A DNA stretch of 64,000 bases from assembly GCA_964454015.1 (NCBI GenBank), contig CAYVQF010000001.1, forward strand, positions 124,001 through 188,000. The letters run 5' to 3'. The notes beneath the pieces are model-generated. The model was not told the origin of the DNA. It saw only the letters and a list, made by a program, of their open reading frames with translations, and did not search any database. The DNA comes from CAYVQF01 sp964454015 (GTDB lineage: Bacteria; Myxococcota_A; Bradymonadia; UBA4248). Position 1 is the stretch's first letter, and each line of letters starts with the position of its first letter. Shown here piece by piece: positions 34,555-42,066 of this stretch. The position numbers and the translations under genes were made by a program.

Positions 34555-35193
34555 CTAAGGCGCTTCATCCGCTTCAATGGGGTCAATGAGGAAGGCGCCG
34601 ACATTGTGAAAGCGCCCGGTCGTGTCGCTGGTGTAGAGGGCGAGGTCATCGTTGATGCCGTCGATGAGGAGGGTGACGGGGTGGTTGGCGATGAAGAAGG
34701 TGTTATGGGCGAGGATATCTGCGGCGGCGATCCGCGCGCGTTGTCCCGGTCTAAAGTGCGCAAAACCGACGATGTGCTCTTCGCCCAGGGGTTTGAGGAG
34801 GGACGGGGTGCGGCGGAGGTAGTCGATAAAAGCGCGACTGTCGGTGACGGGTACGGTGTCGCGAAAGCCGCTGATTTCGACGTAGGGTCCGAGGGGGCCC
34901 GTGAAATGTCCGCCGCTGAGCATAGAGGACGCGGTGTCATGGGGTTGATGGATGGCGCGATAGCAGAGCTCCTCGAGGACGTCTTTGAAAATGAAGACGC
35001 TCGTGAACCTGAGATCTATAGTGCCGATGGTCTGGCAGCGAAAGTGGGGATGGTCGAGGAGGGGCAACTTGGGCCGAAGACCAGGGGTACCACCCGGGAC
35101 GGGGAGGAGGTTATGGAGGCATTGATCGCGCATGAGGAGAGATACGGGTTCGCAGGGTGGTGGTGGCGCGGGGGTGCAAGAAGGCGCCCCCAT
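34555..35193 (-). CDS. Degenerate JAMM/MPN-like protein
   Basis: Up to 212 residues. From about residue 60 the order of elements is that of MPN domains: strand VFIFKDVLEELCYRAIH, a loop GGHFTGPLGPYVEISG, then GFAHFRPGQRARIAAADILA followed by HNTFF. In active JAMM proteases the last stretch reads His-x-His-Pro, then Ser-x-x-Asp. Here the first His, the Pro and the Asp remain but the second His is Arg and the Ser is Ala, and the early Glu is not seen. I infer an inactive scaffold-type MPN fold, an assignment by eye only. The first ATG (35193) adds a Pro/Cys-rich stretch; the ATG at 35133 is an alternative start. Confidence 0.45.
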   Translation of the reverse strand: MGAPSCTPAPPPPCEPVSLLMRDQCLHNLLPVPGGTPGLRPKLPLLDHPHFRCQTIGTIDLRFTSVFIFKDVLEELCYRAIHQPHDTASSMLSGGHFTGPLGPYVEISGFRDTVPVTDSRAFIDYLRRTPSLLKPLGEEHIVGFAHFRPGQRARIAAADILAHNTFFIANHPVTLLIDGINDDLALYTSDTTGRFHNVGAFLIDPIEADEAP

Positions 35194-35259
35194 GGCGTAG
35201 GGTGGTGACCAGGCGAGACGTGCCCTGAGAGCGTGGGTTGGCGCGCCAGCGCGCGCGGC

Positions 35260-36633
35260 CTAGGTGCGTGGGGTGACCGACCAAAAGGCCCAGCCGCTGA
35301 TTTCGTCGAGAGGCGTGATGGTGTCGGTTTCGGAGTCGACCATGAAGCCGATGCTGCTCTTGCGGCCGCCAATGACGTATTCGTATTCGATTTTGAACAG
35401 GTTTTCGTTGTTGTCAGGATTATCGGCGCCCGAGGCGAGGACGATGTTCCACCGGCACTGTTGGCGTTCTTGACAATCTCTGAACTTTTCCGCCGCGCTC
35501 TCGCCGCTGGTCAGCAGCCACTGCACCGACTCGATGAAGTGGTGCTGTTCGAGGACTTTGGCGAAGGCGTTGCAGAGCGAGCGGTTGTCGCCGTCTTTGC
35601 AGGCCCCAGAGAGCCAGCGCGCCTGTCGCGGGATGTTGAGGTCATTCTTGTAGCTCTGGGGCCAGATGCTGACCGGGCTAGCCGGCGCGCGATCTTCGCC
35701 TTCGGCCATGAGGTCGATGGCGAGGAGGCCGCGCGGTTCCAAGCGCTGGGCCTTCCAGTTGAAGCGGAAGCGAGCCACCCGGTGCTCGCCCCCCTCGACC
35801 CATTGGAAGAAGGCGTTGTAGTACTCACGGAAGTCGTGCTGAACGGTCCAGCCAATGATGCGGTCGCCTTCGTTGCGTTGCCGCTCGGCGCGGTTGATGA
35901 AGTGGAGGAGGAAGACGCCGCCCAGCTCGATGCCACTTTGGAACTTGTGCGAGGTGATGGCGCGGACGACGCGTGCGGGCTTGCTCTGAATCTCTTGGAT
36001 ATTGTCGAAGTTGTCTGGAGTGATTTCGAAGAGTTGGGCCATCTCATTGCGGGGGACGACGTCGCCCGTCTCGACGTCGACGACCCAGACCGGCCCAACG
36101 ACGACTTCTTCATCGCGGTAATCGAGGTAGACTTCGTATTGTGGGTCGGCGACGATTTCTCCGGGAGAGTCCGTGTCGAGGTGCAGGGCGCGCCAGTTGC
36201 CGCGCTCGAGGAAGGACATTTGGAAGCGGTCCTCGAGGTATTTGCGGTTGATGAGCTCCTCGATAGTGACGTGGCGCGGGGGAATGGTGGCTGGGTCGAT
36301 GAGCTCTTCCGGCGGTGGCGCGCCGCGGACTTTGGTTTTGGGGCGTTCGAGCTCTTCTTTGAGTTTGGCGCGGGCGTCGAGGACTTCTTGCACGTAGGCA
36401 GGGTCCAGGACTTTGCGTTTTTGCACCAAGCGCACGGCGTCGACTTCGCGTCCAGCGAAGGGGTCGACGACGCGATGAATTTTCCGCCGGGCATCGGGAG
36501 CGGCGACCAGGTTGTCGTCGACATTCGAGCTGCCGCGCAGCAGGAAGATGACGAGGAAGACCAGCAGGGAGATCATCACCATGAGGGAGATGAGGACAAT
36601 GGTCAGGAGCGTTCGTTTTCGCATCGCATCCAA
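35260..36633 (-). CDS. Membrane-anchored periplasmic protein, unknown function
   Basis: A 457-residue protein. A basic N-terminus (MRKR) precedes one strong helix (LISLMVMISLLVFLVIFLL, residues about 14-32), so it is anchored with the body outside the cytoplasm. A coiled region at residues about 50-110 has ARAKLKEELERPKTK, then come beta strands with many Trp, Asp and Glu. Two Cys pairs (SGACKDGDNRSLC and DCQERQQC) may form disulfides, which fits a periplasmic location. No enzymatic motif or known domain is recognised. The start may be the ATG at 36633 or the one three codons in. It shares strand and spacing with the MPN-like gene downstream. Confidence 0.65.
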   Translation of the reverse strand: MDAMRKRTLLTIVLISLMVMISLLVFLVIFLLRGSSNVDDNLVAAPDARRKIHRVVDPFAGREVDAVRLVQKRKVLDPAYVQEVLDARAKLKEELERPKTKVRGAPPPEELIDPATIPPRHVTIEELINRKYLEDRFQMSFLERGNWRALHLDTDSPGEIVADPQYEVYLDYRDEEVVVGPVWVVDVETGDVVPRNEMAQLFEITPDNFDNIQEIQSKPARVVRAITSHKFQSGIELGGVFLLHFINRAERQRNEGDRIIGWTVQHDFREYYNAFFQWVEGGEHRVARFRFNWKAQRLEPRGLLAIDLMAEGEDRAPASPVSIWPQSYKNDLNIPRQARWLSGACKDGDNRSLCNAFAKVLEQHHFIESVQWLLTSGESAAEKFRDCQERQQCRWNIVLASGADNPDNNENLFKIEYEYVIGGRKSSIGFMVDSETDTITPLDEISGWAFWSVTPRT

Positions 36634-36742
36634 TACGCTAGGTTGGCATAGTTAGGCGCGAGGCCTGGCAGGCACCCAAGCCCACGGTTAGCTTGGGGGA
36701 TTGGCGCCGAGGTGTCAACGGTTCGGACACGGCGCGGCGCAA

Positions 36743-37675
36743 CTAGGGGAGAGGTCGACTGAGCTCTTGGGCCCGGTGAGTGACGGCGACCTCGATGCGC
36801 GTCGCGTCCCTGTTGACCTCGTACACTTGGATGTCCGCAAAGGTCATGCGCAACAAGGCGTCGGTGGCGCCGAAGACGAATTCGGGCGCGTCTACCTGAC
36901 CGGGATTGATTTCGACGGCGATGACGCCCTCAGCCGCCCAGGCCTCCATGACATCGTCGATGCCCGGCAAAGTCTTGAGTTGTCGTTTGATTTCCACCAA
37001 GGGTCGCCCACGCTCGAGGCCAGTGAAGACCAGGACGGGCTCATGCCACGCGACGCCGCCGTCGCTGTCAGCGAGGGTCAGGGAGCGGCGGAAGAAAGGT
37101 GCCAGTCGTTGTCGTCCCTGGGCGCGGGCGCTGAGCAGGGCTTCAGCGGGCGTGAGGCCGAAGCTCTCTACTTCCAGGGCGATGCTCATGACCTCAATCG
37201 TGCTGTTGGTCGCGAAGAAATGCATGTCCATGTGCAAGGTGGCTTTGTAGGGGCGATGCATGGCGGGGAGGTGGGCCTCTTCGAGGCGAACCGTGCCGGT
37301 GAGCAGATGCTGAGCGCCAAAGAGAGATGCTAGATTGATGGCGTTGGTCGTGCTCAGGTGTGGTTTTCCGTAGACCACACTGGAGACCCGCGGGGGATCG
37401 GTGAGGGTCGTCGGGTCGAGGGCGGAGAGTCCGACCGTGGTGAGGAGCTGACGCAGCTCGTGGTCGCTTTGGGTCCACTGGGGATCTTGGGGGTTCTGCC
37501 ACCAGTAGCTTTGCTTGCCTTGTGCGTCGACTTCGGTGACGGCGAGGAAAATTTGGCCCTGAGCCAGGGCTGGCGTGTGCGGCGCCCACAGGAAGAACAG
37601 GGTGGCCGCCCAGGCGATGAGGACTTGCGAGAGGAATCGCCCCCGCTGAGGGGATGGGTGTCGTGGAGCTAGCAT
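36743..37675 (-). CDS. Secreted envelope protein, unknown function
   Basis: A 310-residue protein. A long basic signal peptide (RGRFLSQVLIAWAATLFFLW then PHTPALAQG) is followed by three regions. Residues about 60-150 end in LASLFGAQHLLTGTVRLEE, which resembles the periplasmic assembly-factor motif 'aRyvltGtv' (FlgT/CsgG-type proteins). Residues about 150-230 have repeating beta/helix texture, and the C-terminus holds LKTLPGIDDVMEAWAAEGVIAVEINP with a final strand pair (VYEVNRDATRIEVAVTH), like a domain that senses or assembles structures in the outer membrane. I treat the resemblance as weak. The start at 37675 is set by the signal peptide. Confidence 0.6.
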   Translation of the reverse strand: MLAPRHPSPQRGRFLSQVLIAWAATLFFLWAPHTPALAQGQIFLAVTEVDAQGKQSYWWQNPQDPQWTQSDHELRQLLTTVGLSALDPTTLTDPPRVSSVVYGKPHLSTTNAINLASLFGAQHLLTGTVRLEEAHLPAMHRPYKATLHMDMHFFATNSTIEVMSIALEVESFGLTPAEALLSARAQGRQRLAPFFRRSLTLADSDGGVAWHEPVLVFTGLERGRPLVEIKRQLKTLPGIDDVMEAWAAEGVIAVEINPGQVDAPEFVFGATDALLRMTFADIQVYEVNRDATRIEVAVTHRAQELSRPLP

Positions 37676-38009
37676 GCGAGAGCGCCAGTTATCGCTGAGC
37701 GAGTGAGGGTCCGGTGGCCCGAGGGCCACGCCAACGGCCCCAGCTTTCCAGAACTTGCGTCTGGCGTCAAAGTTGTCGGGCACTTTGGCCGGCACGCGCT
37801 GAAGGGAAGCATAGGCGGCGCCAGAAGAGGCGGTGGCGGCGCTGGGTGTGAAGAGATTGCCGCGCCTGGGGGTGGCGCAGGGCTGCTGGCGCACGTTGCG
37901 CTTCTTGATCTGCCGCGGTGACGAAGGGAGCGGCGCGGGATGACGACCCCGCACTGCGCCCGGGCGCGCAAATTGCTAATGCGGCGGCGGCCAGTGGAGG
38001 AGGTCAGAC
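37676..38009. other. 334 bp divergent intergenic region
   Basis: It separates the minus-strand secreted protein from the plus-strand beta-barrel-like gene. The minus-strand frame stays open to 37954, but the extra codons (Pro/Arg/Ser-rich) precede the signal peptide and are not credible coding sequence. GGAGGAGG (37996-38003) at the right edge is the ribosome binding site of the next gene. I see no convincing promoter, RNA or repeat in it. Confidence 0.5.
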
Positions 38010-38672
38010 GTGACGTTCGTGGAAAGCGCAACCCATCAAAGCAGCGTGCCTCGCCGCACGCGTTCTCTGGTCGTCCTTGGGAGCTTCATGGCGCGCCTGG
38101 GTCTAGCAGCGCTGCTGACGCTGCTGGGAGCGACGCAGGCCCGCGCCCAAGACTACCACTTCATCGCCGAGGCCGAGCTCGGCATGGTAACCCCCCTCGG
38201 GGCGCGGGACGGGAGCCCTGGTGTGGGGACTGGCCTACTGTTAGGTGCAGGTGGGAAGATCCTTGGGCTACCGCTGCGGGCTTACCTCATTGCCGAGCTG
38301 GGCTGGGGGTCCTTCTCCGTGGCAGCCTGTGAGGGGCCCCTGCTGCCGCGTACCATGTGGCAGAGCGCCGTGGGCGCGCGCGTGCTGTTGCCGGTGACGG
38401 CGGGGATTCGCGTCTTTGGCGATGTGAGCGTGGGGCTCTTTTGGCTTGCGGGGCAGCGTTGGAGTGAAGTCCATGGGGGTGAGCTTCCCCTGGATGGCAG
38501 CACGGGGCGCGCGAGTGTTGGCGGGGCCCTTGGCGTGCAAGCGCGTCCGCTGCCTTGGTTTTCCGTGGGCGGAGGCGTGGAGGTGGCCGGCTTGCTGAGT
38601 GGTCCCGAGATAGGTCCGGGTGATATGGAAGGGTGGCTCAAGGTGCTCGCTACCTTGACCTTGCACTTCTGA
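38010..38672 (+). CDS. Small outer-membrane beta-barrel-like protein
   Basis: A 220-residue protein. The GTG at 38010 follows the strong ribosome binding site GGAGGAGG by 6 bp, giving a charged N-terminal stretch before a good signal peptide (ARLGLAALLTLLGATQARAQ). An internal ATG at 38088 starts exactly at the signal peptide and is an equally plausible start. The mature part is built of short alternating strands (GAGGKILGLPLRAYLIAELG, ARVLLPVTAGIRVFGDVSVG, VGGALGVQARPLPWFSVGGG) ending in LTLHF with the C-terminal Phe common for BAM-assembled barrels. Its size suits an eight-strand barrel. No ligand is evident. Confidence 0.6.
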   Translation: MTFVESATHQSSVPRRTRSLVVLGSFMARLGLAALLTLLGATQARAQDYHFIAEAELGMVTPLGARDGSPGVGTGLLLGAGGKILGLPLRAYLIAELGWGSFSVAACEGPLLPRTMWQSAVGARVLLPVTAGIRVFGDVSVGLFWLAGQRWSEVHGGELPLDGSTGRASVGGALGVQARPLPWFSVGGGVEVAGLLSGPEIGPGDMEGWLKVLATLTLHF

Positions 38673-38756
38673 GAGGCGCCCGGAGCGCTCGCGCCTTCTG
38701 CTTGCTTCCACCGCCGGCGGAGACTATTTTGGTGTGGGCTGAAAACGGAGGCACGG

Positions 38757-39041
38757 ATGGTGTGGTGGGGACGGGTGAGAAAAATCATCGGGGCGATCAT
38801 GGTGTCGGTGCTGGCCCTGCTGGCGGCGGCGGGCATGACCACGATGGCGCTGGTCTTGTTGTTGAGCGCGGCTTTGGTCTTTGAGCGGGCGGTGCACGGC
38901 CTGCACCTGGGCCCGGTGGCCTTGGCGCGGGCGCTGCGCTCACTGTCGTGGCTCTTTTCAGTGGCGGCGCGGGTCGTCGAGAAGCGTGCCGTCACCGGCG
39001 GGCGGAATAGTCCGGTGACCGTTGATGTCACCGGGGGCTGA
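38757..39041 (+). CDS. Small membrane protein, unknown function
   Basis: A 94-residue protein with one strong hydrophobic hairpin or helix pair (IIGAIMVSVLALLAAAGMTT, then MALVLLLSAALVF), a short basic N-terminus and a charged C-terminal tail with a second amphipathic stretch (ALARALRSLSWLFSVAARVV). It ends 2 bp before the start codon of the large protease-barrel gene, so the two are probably translationally coupled. I do not recognise a family; a possible role is in assembly or anchoring of the downstream protein. Confidence 0.5.
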   Translation: MVWWGRVRKIIGAIMVSVLALLAAAGMTTMALVLLLSAALVFERAVHGLHLGPVALARALRSLSWLFSVAARVVEKRAVTGGRNSPVTVDVTGG

Positions 39042-39043
39042 GG

Positions 39044-41950
39044 GTGCCTGGCGCACCGCGATGGGTGCGGGCACGGTGCTTGGTGGGGCTTTGTGCTTGG
39101 TGGGCGCTCTTTGCCCTCGCCGGGCCGGTGTGGGCGGTGGGAGATCCCCAGGTGCGCTGGCACACCATCGAGACGCCGCACTTCCTCGTCCACTATCACG
39201 ATGGACTGGAGGCGCTGGGGCAGCGGACGGCGCGCGTCGCTGAGGAGGCCCACGCCATCCTCAGCCCTCTCTTGGACTGGCAGCCAGGGGCGCGGACACA
39301 TGTGGTGGTCAGTGACTTCGGTGACGACGCCAACGGGTTGGCGCGGGTGGTCCCCTACAATCTCGTCCAGGTCTTTGCGGCGGTGCCCGAGGCGCGTTCT
39401 TCCCTAGGGGACTATGACGATTGGCTGCGCGGCCTGGTGTACCACGAGTACACCCACATTCTCCACCTCGACACCATGGGCGGGCTCCATCTCACCCTGA
39501 ACGCCATTTTCGGCAAGAGCGTGGCGCCAAACGCCGCCCTACCGCGCTGGTACACCGAGGGTTTGGCGACTTACCACGAGAGCATGCGCACGGGCGCAGG
39601 GCGCAGTCGCAATGCCCTCTATGCCATGATTTTGCGCTGTGCCGCTTTGGAGTCGCGGTTGTTGTCCCTTGGGACCGCCTCCGGGGCGCCGACCCTGTGG
39701 CCGGGGCTGACCGCTTGGTATCTCTACGGTGCCTATTTCGTGACCTATTTGGCGGCCACGCGCGGGGAAGAGAAGCTGCGGGATTTCAACCACCGCTATG
39801 GCGAGCGCTGGCTGCCGCTGGCGGTGAACCGCACGGCCAAGGAAGTCTTTGGCCAAGATTTCGTCTCCCTGTGGCGCGAGTGGCAGGGGGCGCTCCTCGG
39901 CGAGAGCCTCGCCGATTGGGTTGTGCTGCGCGCCAAGGGAGGGCCGACGCCGATGCGCTCCCTCACCCCGGTGGCCTACGGCCACGACCACGTGCGGGTG
40001 CACCCTGGGCAGGAGGCGATCTCCTTCGTGCACAGCGACGGCAAGGGCGCGCGCGCGCTGGTTCTCTACGATTTGGCCAGCGGCGCGACGCGCAAGGTGG
40101 TCGATGCTGTCGGCAGTGGTCGCCACGCCTGGGCACCCGACGGTAAGCAACTGGTGGTGGCGCGCACGGAGGTGGTAGACCGACTCTACGCCTTTGGTGA
40201 TCTGCACTGGGTCAACGCCGCGGATGGGGCCATGAGGCCACTGACGCGGGGCCTGCGGGCCCGTGAGCCCGACATCAGCCCCGACGGGCGTCACGTGGTC
40301 TTCGTCGTCAGCCGGGTGGGCACGAGCGACCTGATGCGCCTCGACTTGCAGACGCAGGATCTCGAAGTGCTCTACGCTGGGCAAGGTTTGGAGCAGTTGT
40401 CGTCACCGGCTTTCAGCCCCGACGGGGCGCAGGTCGTGGTGAGTCGCTTCGTCGAGGGCCCCCCGGCCCAGCGCGATCTCTTTCTCTTTTCCCTCGAAGA
40501 CCGGCGCTGGACCCGGCTCACGGACGACGGGGCGCAAGACGTCGAGCCGATCTTCGCGCCCGATGGCCTGTCGATCATTTACAGCGCCGATCACGAGGGT
40601 GTCTTCGACCTCTTTCGCTGCGTTCTGGCCACGGGGCAGATCACCCGCATCAGCAGGAGCATTGGCGGCACCTTTGGCCCCGCCGTTGCCCGCGATGGGC
40701 GTCTCTTCGCGACTCGATATGGAGCAGAGGGGAATGAAATCGTGACCTTCACCGCACCGGCTCAAGAGGCCAAGGTCGAGCTCGGGGGGCGGCCACGCGC
40801 CTTGATTCGCTATGGCGATGTGGGCGTGGCCTATCCAGAACGCTCTTATCAGCCGTGGCGCTACTTGTGGCCTCGGGCCTGGTTTCCCGAGTTTCTCACG
40901 ACCTTCTCACTCGAAGGCGCCCTGGGCTTGACCCTGAGTGGCGGGGATCCCGTGGGACGTCACCGCTGGGTGGGCAACCTCAGCTACGACACCTATGTGG
41001 AGAGCGCGGCCTTTTCCCTGGCCTATGCCTTCGTCGGCTGGCCCATCGACCTCAGCCTCGGGCTCTCTCACACGCCGCAATTGCGGCGCATCTCCGTCGA
41101 CGGTCAAGGGCGCAACTACACGGAGGACCAGAATCGCCTCACCCTTTACGGTGGTCTTCCATTCCCGGGCAGTGATCATTGGTTTGGCTTCGACTTTGGT
41201 TACGAGGTGGCCCATTTCGCCGTGCGCGATAGCTTGCCGCGCGCCGAAGATCCCCTGGCGCGTTCAACGGTCTTGCCCGAAGGAGGCTTCTTCAACAGCC
41301 TGTGGCTGTCCTGGTCTTTTGCCCGATTGAAGAGCTTCGCCGAGTCCATCAGCACCGCCTGGGGGTGGGTGGTGTCCACCTCGCTGCGCTTGCGCTCGCC
41401 CCTCCTCGGCAGCGAATATCAGTCCTTCGACATCAGCGCGGCGGCTCAGCTCTACCTCCCCATGCCATGGCCCGACAATCACGTCTGGGCGCTGCGCCTG
41501 GCCGGTGGTGTTGGCTGGGCCGACTACAGGCGGCGCGGCCTCTACGCCCTCGGTGGCATTGGCGAGCAGGACCTGGTGCGGACGCTGATGGAGCAAGTGG
41601 GCGGGGTGGGCGGCGCGCTGCTGCGGGGTTATCCCGTCGCCGCCTTCTGGGGCGATCACTACGTCCTGGGCAACCTGGAGTATCGCTTTCCGCTGCTGGA
41701 GAACAACTTTGGTTACGAGACCTTGCCCTTTTTCGTCGGTCGGCTGAGCGGTGCCCTCTTTGCGGACTACGGGGCCGCTTGGTTTGGCACGCTGCGCGCC
41801 GATGACCTGCGCCTGGGGGTGGGGGGCGAGCTGCGGCTGCGGACCCATCTCAGCTATTACCTGCCGGCCACCTTCCGCCTGGGTTATGCCTTCGGGGCGC
41901 AGCGCGGCGGGCTGCACCATGTCTATCTCGTCTTGGGTAACGAGTTTTGA
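39044..41950 (+). CDS. Gluzincin metalloprotease-like domain, WD40-type beta-propeller and BamA-like barrel in one protein
   Basis: A 968-residue envelope protein. A signal peptide (LVGLCAWWALFALAGPVWA) is followed by a zinc-peptidase-like domain with HEYTH at residues 134-138 and a Glu at about 172 in WYTEGLATYHE, the third ligand of gluzincins. Residues about 310-600 hold PD40/TolB-type propeller units: AWAPDGKQLVVAR, DISPDGRHVVFVV, AFSPDGAQVVVSR, IFAPDGLSIIYSA. The last 350 residues alternate in strands and end in HHVYLVLGNEF with a C-terminal Phe, like an Omp85-type surface barrel (motif RGYPVAAFWGDHYVLGNLEYR resembles the RGY motif of BamA). I infer a barrel-anchored protease or sensor on the outer membrane. 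The start is GTG at 39044, 2 bp after the preceding stop. Confidence 0.85.
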   Translation: MPGAPRWVRARCLVGLCAWWALFALAGPVWAVGDPQVRWHTIETPHFLVHYHDGLEALGQRTARVAEEAHAILSPLLDWQPGARTHVVVSDFGDDANGLARVVPYNLVQVFAAVPEARSSLGDYDDWLRGLVYHEYTHILHLDTMGGLHLTLNAIFGKSVAPNAALPRWYTEGLATYHESMRTGAGRSRNALYAMILRCAALESRLLSLGTASGAPTLWPGLTAWYLYGAYFVTYLAATRGEEKLRDFNHRYGERWLPLAVNRTAKEVFGQDFVSLWREWQGALLGESLADWVVLRAKGGPTPMRSLTPVAYGHDHVRVHPGQEAISFVHSDGKGARALVLYDLASGATRKVVDAVGSGRHAWAPDGKQLVVARTEVVDRLYAFGDLHWVNAADGAMRPLTRGLRAREPDISPDGRHVVFVVSRVGTSDLMRLDLQTQDLEVLYAGQGLEQLSSPAFSPDGAQVVVSRFVEGPPAQRDLFLFSLEDRRWTRLTDDGAQDVEPIFAPDGLSIIYSADHEGVFDLFRCVLATGQITRISRSIGGTFGPAVARDGRLFATRYGAEGNEIVTFTAPAQEAKVELGGRPRALIRYGDVGVAYPERSYQPWRYLWPRAWFPEFLTTFSLEGALGLTLSGGDPVGRHRWVGNLSYDTYVESAAFSLAYAFVGWPIDLSLGLSHTPQLRRISVDGQGRNYTEDQNRLTLYGGLPFPGSDHWFGFDFGYEVAHFAVRDSLPRAEDPLARSTVLPEGGFFNSLWLSWSFARLKSFAESISTAWGWVVSTSLRLRSPLLGSEYQSFDISAAAQLYLPMPWPDNHVWALRLAGGVGWADYRRRGLYALGGIGEQDLVRTLMEQVGGVGGALLRGYPVAAFWGDHYVLGNLEYRFPLLENNFGYETLPFFVGRLSGALFADYGAAWFGTLRADDLRLGVGGELRLRTHLSYYLPATFRLGYAFGAQRGGLHHVYLVLGNEF

Positions 41951-41985
41951 TCCACCAGCGGCGGGCGCCCAGCGGCCAGGTGGAT
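41950..41985. other. Inverted repeat between convergent genes
   Basis: ATCCACC (41950-41956) and GGTGGAT (41979-41985) enclose a GC-rich 22-base middle. It begins at the stop of the plus-strand protease gene and precedes the end of the convergent minus-strand lipoprotein gene. There is no T run, so a terminator function is only possible. Confidence 0.3.
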
Positions 41986-42066
41986 ACGCAGCACGAGGAG
42001 GAGGCTCGGCGCCTTGGGCCGAGCGCTGCGATGGGGTCGCCTTGGAGGCTGGCCGCAGGTAGGTGG

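Noticed and set aside
36743..37954. Longer minus-strand version of the secreted protein gene starting near 37954
   Set aside because: The additional 93 codons are Pro/Arg/Ser-rich and would bury the signal peptide; the ATG at 37675 is better.
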